Positions 1 through 12,529 are shown, counted from the first letter of the stretch. The stretch: DNA of 64,000 bases from Pegea sp. RAD2-039 (GCA_034620365.1 JAQGEQ010000011.1:1116001-1180000), one strand, 5' to 3'. Translations and numbers: made by a program. The notes: generated by a model from the sequence alone, not told the origin.

Positions 1-3000
1 AAAATTTCAACCGTTTATTTACAATAATACAGTTTCGCACAAAAACATAGGAAAAAACGTACTAAACTGTCTAAATGTTTTTATTGTAAGGTCATCTAAA
101 ATAATTAATTGTACAAAAATCAAGTAAACTTTTCTGACGCCACAGAATAAAATCACACAAAATAATCTATTCTTTATATATATCTAGAGAAATAAAAGCA
201 ATCAAATGTATAAATTTTATTAAAATCCTGCGGTTGAATTATTAATATCTATTTCAAAGCAAAAATCAGCACTTATCAATGAAAATTCTTTTATCAATGA
301 AAATTTACTTTTGTTAAGTTTAACCATTTTTTGTCACAATACCAGATTCAAATGATAAAGCATAAGGGAAGTTTCTAAAAGAGGTATAAAATATTGATCA
401 ATGTCGGAACGTTTTTTTTTAATTTCTTTAATTCTAATTCTTTTACGGCTAATTCGACTCCTAGAAATCTTAGTATCTAAAGCTCAAATGTTGAATCATG
501 AGCGTAAGATATTCGCTCTTTAGAAGTTTAAGTTCTACAAGTGAAGTTTGGTTGCTGATATCTTCCTGGCTTCTGAGATTACTAGACTTTAATGATCGTA
601 AAATAGTTTGGAGCTATTCGGTTGAAAATTTGAAAACTTAGAAAACAAACTAATAAAAATCTAATAATTTCCATACAATTTTTAAATAAATAAAATAAAA
701 ACTTTTTAGCAATCATAAACAATAAAAAGAATTATTTTATGTGTTTTAATGTTGAGTGAATATATGAATAATCAGAATATCAAATCAATTTTATAATTTT
801 ATGTTTAAATCTTATTTCCTTAAATTAAAATAAAATTGGCTTTTGACTTCAAACTAAAGTTATTGTTGTGCAGCATGAAAAGCACTTTTGGTTATACTTT
901 TTCCTTTTAAACAAACTTTTAAATTTTTTCTGCAATGCTTTTTAATAGTAACAAGTATGAATTTATTGATGTGTTAATTAGAAACGATTATACAACAAAA
1001 TTACCATGAAGAAAAAAAATTGTAATCCAAAAGTTGCTACACAAAATAAAAATATATTTATCATGGTTATGTGTAATAATAAAATTATTCAACATTAATG
1101 TTTTATGTCGGCTTGATAGTTTAATATCTTAATAATAAGTTTAGTTAAAGTCTTATACATATTTAATAAAAACACATATTTTAGTCTGTTTGGTATTTGT
1201 ACTTCTTCAAACAATATAATAGGTGATGATAGGGCGCTAAAGTTGTAATAGTGGTTTGCTTCAACCTAGACAAGATTGAAAATCCAAATTATGGTTTATA
1301 CATCTAATTATTGAGACTAATTGATTTTTTATTTTGATAAAAGAATGCAAAACTCTAAGCGGTATAAAACTAAAAGGTATTAAAACCAAGTAATTCTAGT
1401 GAATGAATCAGGTAAAAGAAGACAGGAAAGATGAAAAATTTATTATAATTTTAAATGTTGACACAAGTTGTTTCTAAATGAAATTATGAAATAGTTTAAA
1501 CGTATAAATTGTGATCATCTGTACTTTTATAAATCTTGAGTAGGAAATAATGAATAAAAAAATACAACAAACAGTTCAAGTAATTAACCTTCAATTGTTT
1601 AAGCTATTTAAAAGTAATAAGCTATTAAAAAATAATACGGTTTTTATAAGAATAAAGGAAAATATTTTAAACATTACATAAAATAATAAGTAATCTTGTT
1701 TTATGTAATTATGTTTTGGTCTATAAAAAGCAAGAATAAAATGTATGCATAGTTAAGTTTTTTTAATTTTGAATATATTTCTATTTTTAGACTAGCATAT
1801 TTAGAGAGGTATATAATATTCGTTTACATTTCAAATAGACAAAAATGTGAGCTTGTCGATATTAGTCAATTGTAATACTGAACATCTAGTTGAAAATTGT
1901 TGTATTTTGACATCTACAAGTTTAGGTGACGTAGGTGAAGGAGGGGTTTAGAATTAAGATTAAGTCTAGACATCGTTTTCCTTGCTTGGGCGTCGTCGTT
2001 GTTAGTTACCATATATCAAAAATAGATCAAGAGATATGATATCATATTTTAACCGGAAATATATAAAAGAATGTGAGTGTTTATGAATCGATTTTTGTTG
2101 ATAGTTTGTGGTTTCTACAATTCCAATAGATGCTGCAATATTATTATATTTTGGTATTAATTAGTTGAAATATTATGAATTTTTCTGAATAATATTTATT
2201 TGCCATTATTGTACTTGTTGTTTTACTCTTTTATTTATTTATGATGCTTTCTGGCTGTTCATTAGCTAAAACCTGAATTTATCTTTAAAATGAGTTGATG
2301 TATAAATATATATGTTTAAACTATTACTTCTATATGATTATGTTTTAGTTTTATCAATCTTCTTAAAGATTATTTATGAAGTAAATTTTCTCTTAGAAAA
2401 ATATTGGATTTATTTATAAACATTCTGCTATAAAAGTTTTATTGATATTAAATTGTTGAGATTTTTTATCTACTTGTGATTTAAGTATTAGATTAAAATA
2501 TATTTATTATTTTTAGAAGTAGTTTAAATAAATGAGGTTTATATTGTAACTAAAAAATATAAATATTTTTAAGAAAAATTAAAACTTTTATAAATGATTA
2601 TAGGTTAGTGATATACTTTTTTAGTTATGAGTTTATATGATTTAAAAAAAGTTTTTTGTTAATTTTAGGTTGACAAATTATCTCAACTTTAATTATTTGA
2701 AATAATCTAAAATTATATTTATTATTGAATTTATTATTTACAATTTAAAAATTTGAATGTAAACTTAAAAAGACTTACTAAAAACTTAGATAGAAAATTT
2801 AGTTTTCATGTGCTTATTTTGTGTAAGATATAATGAAATCTATTTAAACAGTTAAACTTTAAAATATGTTAAAAGGTTTCTTTCATGGAATATTTTATAA
2901 AAGCTATGTTTCATTTTTGAGAATTTTTTTAGCATCTGACTTTAGATATTTCTGCTGACCTAGTAAAGTTTTTCAAGCTGTTGTTATATTTTATCCTTAA

Positions 3001-3662
3001 TTTCAGTTATCACAATTAAATAATCTTAAAGATTTTTTTTTCAATGGATTTGTTTAGATATAAGGAAATGTTTAACTTAGCTACTATTTATTGAAATTAC
3101 TTTTTGTTTAATTTAAAGTTACAATTTCTGTGAAATAGTATAATAAGACTAAAATTATATAATTTCATAAAGTTATCACTTTAAATCTCAAAAAATGTTA
3201 GAGTTATGTAATTATTATATGATTGTATACATCATAAAATGATATATAAAAGTGAGTCACAAAATAAATTTGTTATAAATGATGTTTAAAAGATAAATAG
3301 TTTGAAAGAAGTGATTTTTCTTATAAAGGTTAAACTAATAAAGTAATAATATTTGCTTCAACAAACAACCTTGTTGATAGCTGATCAAGATTATATTAAA
3401 GCAAGCAAAGTTTGTTTTGAAAGTTGCAAAAACAAACTTGTTTTGTATATTTAACTTTTAATGTAAACTTTAATTTTATAGAAACAAGATTTGATGAAAT
3501 ACACAAAAAGTTTGTTGTACATAAAAGTTTCAAGTGGAATTTGAACTTGATGAAAGTTTTTCTATTTGTTTGTAATTATCAGCGCTAAACTTTAAGCTTT
3601 GGTTTTGTAGAAAATTTGAATAATTTTTTAATAATTTTGTTGTTAGTTTAAAAGTTGTGAAA
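1..3662. other. AT-rich stretch, no supported gene
   Basis: Very AT-rich sequence with poly-T/poly-A runs and stop codons in all frames. I find no exon with recognisable homology. A short minus-strand ATG frame of about 32 codons near 1928-2015 is slightly richer in GC, but it has no clear donor or partner exon, so it is not called. The last few hundred bases must hold the promoter and 5' UTR of the first EHD gene; no clear TATA box stands out. Confidence 0.6.
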
Positions 3663-6600
3663 ATGATGCGCTGGTTGAAAGGGGAGAAGGAAGAGGAGCC
3701 TGATGATTACGAAAATGTCTCAAAAAGTTTAAAAAAGTTGTACAGGACTCGTTTGAAGCCTTTGGAAGATAGCTACAAGTTCAGTGATTACCACTCGCCT
3801 CCTATGGATGATGCTGACTTTGATTCCAAACCCATGATTCTTCTGATTGGTCAATACTCAACTGGCAAGACTTCTTTTATCAAGTACCTTCTGGAAAGGG
3901 ACTTCCCCGGAATGAGAATTGGTCCTGAACCAACAACTGATTGTTTTATTGCTGTTATGCATGGTGACAAAGATCCAAGCACTGGAGTTATCAATGAGGG
4001 CGTGATCCCTGGTAACGCGTTGGTTGTTGATAAAACCAAACCGTTCAAAACTCTCTCATCATTTGGTAACAACTTCTTGTCGAGGTTCCAATGCTCACAA
4101 ATGGATCATTCAGTCCTTCAAAGTATAAGTATCATTGACACACCTGGTATTTTATCTGGTGCTAAACAGAGAGTGAATAGAGGATACGATTTCTCAGCTG
4201 TAAGTCACTTTAACCTCTCATGATTCAATCTTTATCAAATTATTTTTAGGTCCTTAGTTGGTTTGCTGAACGTGTAGATAGGATTGTTTTGTTATTTGAT
4301 GCTCATAAACTCGATATTTCTGATGAATTTCATGAAGCTTTAAATGCTGTCAAATCATACGAGTCAAAAATTCGAGTTGTTTTGAATAAATGTGATCAAG
4401 TTAATACTCAGCAACTGATGAGGGTGTATGGGGCTCTTATGTGGTCTTTAGGAAAGGTGAACGATCTGTTTGTTTATACTTACACAAATCTTTTTTTGTT
4501 TTCGTCAAGAATTTCAGCTCAGTTTCAATTTAAGTAATGAAATAATAGTAGAAATAGAAGTTTAAAATATTTTGTGGTTTTTCAGCCACCTAATCAAAAT
4601 TGTTTGCTTCATTTTCATTTTTCTTTCATCATTGTATTCATGTCAACTGAATTCTTTATGAAATTTGAAAGTTTCAATGAAACAACTTTATCAGATTATT
4701 CACATAAATCCAAATTGATTTTTTTCAAACTTCTTATTTTATTCAAACGATGATTTCCGCTAAGAAATTTCACCATCACATTAAGTATTTGTTACAAGTC
4801 AGAAATTGTTTCTTTTCAACTAATCTCTTCGTTTCAACCCAGCAAGTGAAAAAAGTAGAAAATAAATTGGATTAAAAATAGAAATTACAAAGGATGCCTC
4901 TGTTACCAAATCATGAATTGTTTCACTGTTCACAACTTTCACAAGAATGCCAAATACAATAAAAGCCGTTTTCTCCACCAACTTTAATTTGTAGGTAATC
5001 ACAACTCCTGAAGTGGTCCGAGTCTATTTGGGATCATTTTGGGATCAACCTCTTCGTTTTGATGAGAATCGAATTCTGTTCGAAGAGGAACGTAACGATT
5101 TATTTGCTGATATTCAGAGCCTACCTCGGAATGCAGCTCTTCGTAAACTGAACGATCTAATCAAACGAGCTCGCCTCGCTAAAGTAAGTTGCCATGGTGA
5201 TGTGTGGGTGATTTGTAGTTGATGACTTCGTGTTAGGTTCATGCATACATCATCAGTCATCTACATGAATCGATGCCATCTGTGTTCGGTAAAGATAAAG
5301 CCAAGAACAACTTGATAAAAGACCTAGAAAAAATCTTTGCTGAACTCTCACACAAGTATAAGATCTCATTAGGGGATTTCCCGAAAGTGAAACCAATGCA
5401 GGAAAAATTGAAGATGGCCGACTTCAGCAAGTTCCGAAGTTTGAGTTCGTCGATGATTGCTAAGGTAAGATGATGGTTGCTAGGTGATGGCATGATGATG
5501 GTGATAATTAGGTGGATGATATGATCGCGAAAGACATTGCTGAGCTAATGGTAGTGATTCAACGAGATGAAGCGAAAGCCACTGATTTGTACAACAAAGA
5601 AGGACCAGCAGTTAAAGGTCAGTTTTCCACTCACGCCCCCCCCCCCGTGTCTGCCTCCTTTCCTTCTCGCTTTTCGCTTGACCACCTTTTTACAGGTGGA
5701 ATTTTCTCCACGTGGTCTCAATTTATAAACGGTTTGAGTTTTGTGCACCCTTTTGTTCGATTGCAGTGCCCCTACCTACTTCCACGCCCCTTTTGTTCGA
5801 TTGCAGTGCCCCTACCTTCTTCCACGCCCCTTTTGTTCGATTGCAGTGCCCCTACTTACTTCCACGCCCCTTTTGTTCGATTGCAGTGCCCCTACCTACT
5901 TCCACGCCCCTTTTGTTCGATTGCAGTGCCCCTACCTTCTTCCACGTCCCTTTTGTTCGATTGCAGTGCCCCTACCTTCTTCCACGCCCCTTTTGTTCGA
6001 TTGCAGTGCCCCTACCTACTTCCACGCCCCTTTTGTTCGATTGCAGTGCCCCTGCCTTCTTCCACGCCCCTTTTGTTCGATTGCAGTGCCCCTGCCTTCT
6101 TCCACGCCCCTTTTGTTCGATTGCAGTGCCCCTGCCTTCTTCCACACCCCTTTTGTTCGATTGCAGTGCCCCTACCTTCTTCCACGCCCCTTTTGTTCGA
6201 TTGCAGTGTCCCTACCTACTTCCACGCCCCTTTTGTTCGATTGCAGTGCCCTTGCCTTCTTCCACGCCCCTTTTGTTCGATCGCAGTGCCCCTACTTACT
6301 TCCACGCCCCTTTTGTTCGATTGCAGTGCCCCTACCTTCTTCCACGTCCCTTTTGTTCGATTTCAGTGCCCCTACCTTCTTCCACGCCCCTTTTGTTCGA
6401 TTGCAGTGTCCCTACCTACTTCCACGCCCCTTTTGTTCGATTGCAGTGCCCTTGCCTTCTTCCACGCCCCTTTTATTCGATTGCAGTGCCCCTACCTTCT
6501 TCCACGCCCCTTTTGTTCGATTGCAGTGCCCCTGCCTTCTTCGACACCCCTTTTGTTCGATTGCAGTGCCCCTACCTTCTTCCACGCCCCTTTTGTTCGA

Positions 6601-7458
6601 TTGCAGTGCCCCTACCTTACTTCCACGCCCCTTTTGTTCGATTGCAGTGCCCCTACCTACTTCCACGCCCCTTTTGTTCGATTGCAGTGCCCCTGCCTTC
6701 TTCCACGCCCCTTTTGTTCGATTGCAGTGCCCCTACCTTCTTCCACGCCCCTTTTGTTCGATTGCAGTGCCCCTACCTACTTCCACGCCCCTTTTGTTCG
6801 ATTGCAGTGCCCCTGCCTTCTTCCACGCCCCTTTTATTCGATTGCAGTGCCCCTACCTACTTCCACGCCCTTTTTGTTCGATTGCAGTGCCCCTGCCTTC
6901 TTCCACGCCCCTTTTGTTCGATTGCAGTGCCCTTGCCTTTTTGCCTCCTTTTCAAAGCTTCTATTTCACAGGCGGCGTCTTTAGTGACAACGGCGCCAAT
7001 CCTTTCTCGAACAAATGGGGTGAAGGCATCAACGCAGGGACGGATTATGGGAGCGTTTCTGGCGGAACGTGGATCATTGATGATAAGAAAGCCGAATACG
7101 ATCGCAAATTTATGGCTCTCAATCCAATTAATGGCAAAGTAAACGGCACAGAAGCCAAGAAGGTAGCGTTTTGATGACGTATGTAGCGATGATGACGTCA
7201 TCATCGATGTCTCAACAGGAGATGTTGAAATCGAAGTTGCCGAACACAGCGCTTGCGAAGGTTTGGCGTCTCGCTGATCACGATAAAGACGGATATTTAA
7301 CAGATGAAGAATTTGCACTAGCTCTTCATTTGATCTCACTACGAGCTGAAGGACACGCTCTTCCTGATGATTTACCACAACATCTCATCCCTCCAACACA
7401 ACGAGGTTCACATAAGTCACGTGCTTTCAATTGTTGCTGTAAAATCGTTCGAGCGTGA
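3663..7458 (+). CDS. EHD: EHD-family dynamin-like ATPase, copy 1 (7 exons)
   Basis: EHD proteins are ATP-driven membrane-remodelling ATPases of endocytic recycling. Exons: 3663-4199, 4250-4456, 4995-5183, 5237-5464, 5512-5617, 6972-7162, 7219-7458. Phases close, giving about 565 aa (vertebrate EHDs are about 534-543). Visible: P-loop [10 protein letters not shown], switch [16 protein letters not shown], the N-K-x-D element LNKCDQ, the helical domain, and a C-terminal EH domain with the EF-hand loop [13 protein letters not shown]. The linker carries an NPF tripeptide. The start is the first ATG of a pair (MMRWLKGE). Intron 5 (5618-6971) contains a large minisatellite; four of the other introns are only 47-56 bp. 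The extreme C-terminus is uncertain: reading through gives a stop at 7456-7458, but a last small exon, as in copy 2, is possible. A second EHD gene follows 780 bp downstream. Confidence 0.93.
5742..6945 (+). repeat. 40-bp minisatellite, about 30 copies, inside EHD copy 1 intron 5
   Basis: Head-to-tail 40-bp units, each containing CCCCTTTTGTTCGATTGCAG followed by TGCCCCTACCT(A/T)CTTCCACG. The period is exact for about 22 copies, then shifts by a 1-bp insertion near 6619. Variants (CTACCTACT, CTACCTTCT, CTGCCTTCT) are interspersed. The plus strand is strongly pyrimidine-rich. Since 40 is not divisible by 3 and the unit has no plus-strand stop, all three plus frames stay open for about 1.2 kb, producing artefactual proteins of about 480 aa. 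It lies wholly between the donor at 5618 and the acceptor at 6970-6971. Confidence 0.97.
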
Positions 7459-7984
7459 CTGCTTTCTTGTTACTATTGTTGTGTGTTGTTAATGACGTCA
7501 TACATGTGACTTCTTCGTTAATTGAAAGTGTTCACAGATGAAGAAGTAATAAATGAGCAAGATGACGAAGGTAAGGTCCAAATAACCGCTTGCTTATCAA
7601 ACTAATAGCTCTGATAGTTGTTTCGCGAATAACTATGTCATCAAAAAGTAGCGGATAGTTGCTAGGGTAACCGAAATCGATCTTCATGTTCAGCTTTTAG
7701 TCGCTGATTTACATTTGGATAACTCTTGCATGAGTCAACAACATCCAAGAACAAACTCTGATAGAAATCTTTAACATGACTCAGTTAGCTACTCACGTGA
7801 CTAGATTGTTGTTACAAGTATGCAAATGAAGCAGAATTAATAAGTGGTTGACTGAAAATGAAAATCACAAAAATGTCGACGACATAAGTTCATTTTAATT
7901 CAAAATATTTTTCTATTTCAGTTCAAAGTGGTGGGGAGTAGAAGATGGTGATTGGATGCTAGTAGCTGTTTATACACCCGACAA
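7459..7984. other. Spacer between EHD copies
   Basis: Contains the 3' flank of EHD copy 1. A TGACGTCA palindrome lies at 7493-7500, and a possible extra 3' exon begins after an acceptor-like TTCACAG near 7537. No other gene is visible. Confidence 0.5.
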
Positions 7985-8044
7985 CCAATCAGCGAGCTGC
8001 TTTCTTATTCTTTTATTTTCTGAATATTCCAACTGATATATAAA
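7985..8044 (+). promoter_or_regulatory. Candidate core promoter of EHD copy 2 (CCAAT + TATA)
   Basis: A CCAAT box at 7985-7989 is followed about 50 bp later by TATATAAA at 8037-8044, about 195 bp upstream of the EHD copy 2 ATG. Order and spacing are those of a classical TATA promoter. Transcription would be expected to start near 8070. This is inferred from consensus only. Confidence 0.5.
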
Positions 8045-8238
8045 CGGGTTGTTTCAAGTGAAGACCGGGACAGGATCTTATCTCTCCCATCTACTCTCTA
8101 TCTAATCAACAAATAACAAGAACTAACTACTATTTTCATTTTACTTTCAATTCAGCTTGTCAATAAACCGCTTGAAACTCCCTTCTAACTTCGCGTTTGT
8201 CTTTACAGACAGATTAGGGCGAGTTTGAGTGAGTTAAG

Positions 8239-10422
8239 ATGTTTAAGTGGTTGTTGAAGGCAGCGAGTGAAGAAAGATCCGATCAATCAGGTTTAGCGGC
8301 TTCGAGTCACGTGATGCGAGGTTTGAAGGAGTTGTATCGAACGCGATTAAAACCGCTCGAAGAAGCAAGTCGGTTCCACCTCTTCCATTCCCCTGTCATC
8401 GAAGAAGCAGAATTCGATTCGAAGCCGATGGTTTTGTTGCTAGGACAATACTCGACCGGCAAAACCACTTTCATCTCTAATCTTCTTCAACGAGATTATC
8501 CGGGAATGAGAATCGGTCCGGAACCGACCACAGACTCATTTGTGGCTATTATGATGGGTGACATAGACCCAGTAAGTGGGTCAGTTAACGAAGGCGTTGT
8601 CCCTGGCAACACGTTAGTGGTCGACCCGAAGAAGCCCTTCCGCGGCCTCTCAACTTTTGGTGATGGATTTCTGGAACGCTTTTTTGGTTCACAATTAAAT
8701 CATGAGTTGTTAAAAAAGTTAACTTTCATCGATACCCCTGGAATTCTTTCCGGTTCTCAACAACGCTCTCATCGCGGTTATGATTACTCTAGCGTCCTCC
8801 AGTGGCTAGCGGAACGTGCAGATCGCATCATCTTGCTCTTTGATGCTCACAAGCTTGATATTTCTGATGAACTTGATGATGCTCTTCAAATTATCAAATC
8901 TCATGAAGATAAATTCCGAATTATTCTTAATAAAAGTGATCACGTTCCCCCTCAGCAATTGCTCCGTGTGTACGGCGCCCTCATGTGGTCGCTCGGCAAG
9001 GTGGGAGGTTGTCATGTGATGATGATGACGTCATCGAGACTTGTGTAGATCATTGACACACCGGAAGTAGTCCGCATTTACATCGGGACTTTTTGGGATC
9101 AGCCGTTGAGATATGAAATGTTGAGAAATTTGTTTCAAGATGAACAAGAAAACTTTTTGGATGATTTAAAATCACTTCCGAGATATGCTGATCTTCGAAA
9201 ACTCAATGATCTCCTCCGAAGATCAACTCTTGTTAAGGTGCGCCATCATCACTATCAAAATGTCTAGTTGGTTATGACGTCATCAGGCGCACGCGTATCT
9301 GATTGGATATTTGTGGAGCCAAATGCCAGTTATGTTTGGATATGAGAAGATGAAGATGAGATTAGTTGATAATTTGGAATCCGTATACGCTAAATTATCT
9401 TGCAAGTATCACTTGTCGTTAGGTAAGGTGTCTAGATAGTTTACTAGTTGCTATAGTGACAGTGTACTGTTAGGTGATTTTCCTAAAGTTGAAGTCATGA
9501 GAGAAAAATTGAAAAAGACAGATTTTCGTCAATTTTGTAAAATCAACAACCAACTTATTCAAAAGGTTGGTTGCTAATTGGTTGGTTTCTGATTAGTTGG
9601 TTGCTAAATGGCTGATTGCTAGTTGCTGATTGGTTGGTTTCTGGCTGATTGGTTGGTTTTTAACAGGTCGATGATATGTTGACAACCGATATGAGTGATT
9701 TGATGAAATTAGTTCAAAGAGAAGAAGCAGAATATCAAATGGCAGATACAACAAAATGTGAAATTAATAATAGTTAGTGATTTGAGATTCAATCTAATTG
9801 TAACTGGCTGACATTTTGTAAACTTTTCTCAATTAATCTGATTTAAAATAAAAAGATTAAACTTCGAAATCGCTGAAAATTATTCGAGATCTTTTCGTAG
9901 AAACATTCAATTGGGGTCGTCTTAATCCTTTCCAAGAGTTTGGGGTATCAATTGGAGCTGGAAATGGAAGCTCACCTGATTCAAAGTGGGTAGTTGAAGA
10001 AGTGATGGAAGAATTGAGAGAAACATTTGAAGGTTTCGAATTATTTGAGGGGAAATTGAAAGCAACAGATGCTAAACAGGTGAGATCTTCTAATTGATCT
10101 TCAGGATGCTTCAAAGTCATCTGTAGGAGATGTTAAAGTCAAAATTACCCAACACATCATTAGCATGTGTTTGGAGGTTATGTGATCATGATCATGATGG
10201 GATGTTGACTCTTGAGGAGTTTGCTCTTGGGGTATATTTGATTAAGTTGTTGAAAGAAGGAGAAAGGCTTCCGAAAACACTTCCACTTCATCTAGTTCCT
10301 CCTTCACAACGTGTCTCATCAAATGCAGGTTTGTTACCAATTACTCCTTCTACTACTTATCACTAAAATGCTTCTTTGCAGCACCTCCTAAACCTGATCT
10401 CATCCCAGCTACAACCTCCTGA
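8239..10422 (+). CDS. EHD: EHD-family dynamin-like ATPase, copy 2 (8 exons)
   Basis: Paralogue of the gene upstream. Exons: 8239-9000, 9049-9237, 9287-9422, 9474-9565, 9667-9772, 9901-10079, 10127-10328, 10382-10422, summing to 569 codons (568 aa). Visible: P-loop [25 protein letters not shown], and a C-terminal EH domain with EF-hand loop DHDHDGMLTLEEF. The two-exon GTPase-fold region of copy 1 is one exon here. The linker before the EH domain is rewritten and carries NPF (LNPFQEF); the start of the EH domain is poorly conserved. The donor at 9773 (GTTAGT) is needed to avoid a stop and restores frame exactly. Introns 1, 2, 3 and 6 are 47-51 bp; introns 1 and 2 contain TGACGTCA. The stop codon is the first base triplet of a 20-bp repeat array. 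Confidence 0.92.
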
Positions 10423-10559
10423 TCCCAACTACAACCTCCTGATCCCAACTACAACCTCTTGATCCCAACTACAACCTCTTGATCCCAACTACAACCTCCT
10501 GATCCCAACTACAACCTCCTGATCCCAACTACAACCTCTTGATCCCAACTACAACCTCT
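10420..10559 (+). repeat. 20-bp tandem repeat starting at the EHD copy 2 stop codon
   Basis: Seven near-perfect copies of TGATCCCAACTACAACCTCY, with a degenerate eighth forming the last codons of EHD copy 2. The final base alternates C,C,T,T,C,C,T,T counting the degenerate copy, so the array also has an 80-bp higher-order period. The TGA of copy one is the stop codon; the rest is 3' UTR. Confidence 0.95.
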
Positions 10560-10606
10560 TGATCAATTTTTAGCTGATATTTATTGCGTTTTGTTTTTTA
10601 TTTTTC

Positions 10607-10612
10607 AATAAA
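10607..10612 (+). terminator. Polyadenylation signal AATAAA of EHD copy 2
   Basis: AATAAA about 185 bp after the stop codon, just past the tandem repeat, followed by a T-rich stretch. The position suits the 3' end of the EHD copy 2 transcript. Confidence 0.6.
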
Positions 10613-11773
10613 CTTCTATTTTTTCAATGTTCAACATTCGGTTAAAAATCGAAAATTAATCAGAAACTTCAAACTGACTCTTTCAGTCTTGTCATTTGTT
10701 CAAAGTGATTATCTGAGAGTAGTTAAGTGAAAGATACAGACTCTGTTTCGTTGAGATACTATTCAATATCTACATTAAACTAATTTAATGTTTCTGGACA
10801 CCAGATTTGAATTTTTGATTCCAGAAGCCAATCTTATATTGAGCTAAATCATTTTTATTCAAACTGAAAAGGATGTAGCTGAAATTGTTATTAAGAACAA
10901 AGATTCAAACTAGAAAGTTTCACTTCAAAACAAAGGCTTTTAAATAATTTGTAGATTCTAATAAATTATTGATAATTGGAAGTAATCCTTCAACATTTTA
11001 AATTTTTTTACTAAAATAGAAATAGAATATTAATAATTCAAAGTGTTGTTAAACATCGACATTTAAAAGTTATCAAAATATCATCAAGCTTGAAATATCT
11101 TCTCAGCTGAAGGGTAGTGGATAGCACTAAACTATTCTAACTCTTTACATCTGATGTTTGGTGACACAGCTTAGTTTATTAAGACAGTGACCTTGAGGTC
11201 AGCGGGCTGTTGGCTTTATATCAGACTTTTTCCGTCTTAGATGTGCTGTTTATCAGGGCTGATGAGATACATCTAGTCATACTTGTAGAGTGTTGAGTTT
11301 TTCCTAAGTTTTTCTTTCTGGGTTTACTTCAATAACTTTTGCTTCACCCAAAGCAGTAGCACTACACACCTCTGTGAAATTGTGATTAGATGTGCCTCGT
11401 CTTTACACATTAGCTTATTTAGTCTAGAACATGTCTGCTTAACCTACCAATTAGAGATCATATTTGGTCAAAAACTGAGAAATCGTCCTGAAAAGTCTCC
11501 AAAATTAGCTGTCCGAAAAAGATGAAAAGAGATCAGGGCCACCGAAGAAATACCTTGTGTATTGACTTCATTAAAGCTATAAGAAATTGAGTGTGCCTCC
11601 AATCGAAGGTAGAAACAAATACCTAATCTACCATCAGAACGGCAAGAGCCTAAGAAAATGAGAGTGGTGTTGTAACAAAAGTGCTTACAATGTGGAACTT
11701 GGCGATTCGTGGTACACTACAAGCCGAAACAGGCGCTTTTAACAGTTTTTTTACCCGCCACATTCTTGATCAG
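10613..11773. other. AT-rich spacer grading into repeat-derived DNA
   Basis: 10.6-11.1 kb is featureless AT-rich DNA. From about 11.1 kb the composition becomes more balanced and resembles the retroelement-derived block that follows, but no LTR pair or domain is recognisable. The frame 11681-11881 is open without homology. Confidence 0.4.
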
Positions 11774-12442
11774 ACACGAGTCCGACAACTCCTTCGGGAT
11801 TTCTTCGATTCATTTTTGGCGCCATCTCAGTGGCTGTGGATTGCTTTACAAACTGTTTCGGAAAAATCGTTGATTGGGTAAAGCTAGTTGACATTATGCC
11901 AGCTGTGACGTCTCCTTTTATTACAGGAGCTAAAATCACGCTTCACTCAGGTGTGTCTTTTATTTCTGTTCGTATTTTATTCTTGCATCGGGCTCTTTTC
12001 AGTCTCTATGGGTGTGGTATTAGTTTACACCATAGCCGGGGTACCCAATAAAGAACCTAAAAGGTAGTACATAAGATGTAATAACCTGATTTGTCCGCAG
12101 TAATGCTAGGTCTCTACTTTTGTAGTGGGCAACTTTTCTTCGGGTGGTAAGGAGGCACCTAAAGAACCTTATCGGTATGGTGGCGTTCTGTCTACGGCAG
12201 TTTGGGAAATTTTGCTTTATCTGCCAAGCACTATCAGGGCGGCAATCATCCAACAATTCGGTTATAAATCCCAAACTGCTGAATTGGAAAGTGAGGAAAG
12301 GATTTCAAGAGTTTTAGCCCTCCTCAAATTTCCCAGGATTACTGAGGTGGTCGGAAGTGAATTTTATCACGACCAAACTACTACCGCCATAGAAACTGGT
12401 GTAAGGCTAAATAAGACATGTTCACAAGGTCTTAAGGCTTAA
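11774..12442 (+). CDS. Unidentified two-exon frame within the retroelement block
   Basis: Not recognised. Two open segments join in frame across a good intron: exon 11774-11950, intron 11951-12125 (CAG|GTGTGT to TTTTGTAG), exon 12126-12442 with stop. An acceptor-like ATCAG precedes 11774, so a 5' exon may exist. The joined frame gives about 160 residues, including VAVDCFTNCFGKIVDWV and GGVLSTAVWEILLYL. These look hydrophobic or amphipathic and coding-like, with more balanced base composition than the surroundings. It runs opposite to the decayed gag next to it, so it may be a second mobile element or a host exon pair. No function is proposed. Confidence 0.3.
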
Positions 12443-12529
12443 ATTCACTTGACTTTTCAAGATGTATTTATTTTGCACATCTTAGAGGACTGATATACCT
12501 CTGCTTTAAATTTATTTGAGCTTTATGAA

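Noticed and set aside
5742..6945. CRISPR-like array
   Set aside because: The 40-bp units are contiguous with no unique spacers, and the host is a eukaryote.
5512..7174. Three overlapping plus-strand proteins of about 480-490 aa rich in F, C, P and L
   Set aside because: They are translations of the 40-bp intronic minisatellite, which has no plus-strand stop and cycles through all frames. Real EHD exons flank it.
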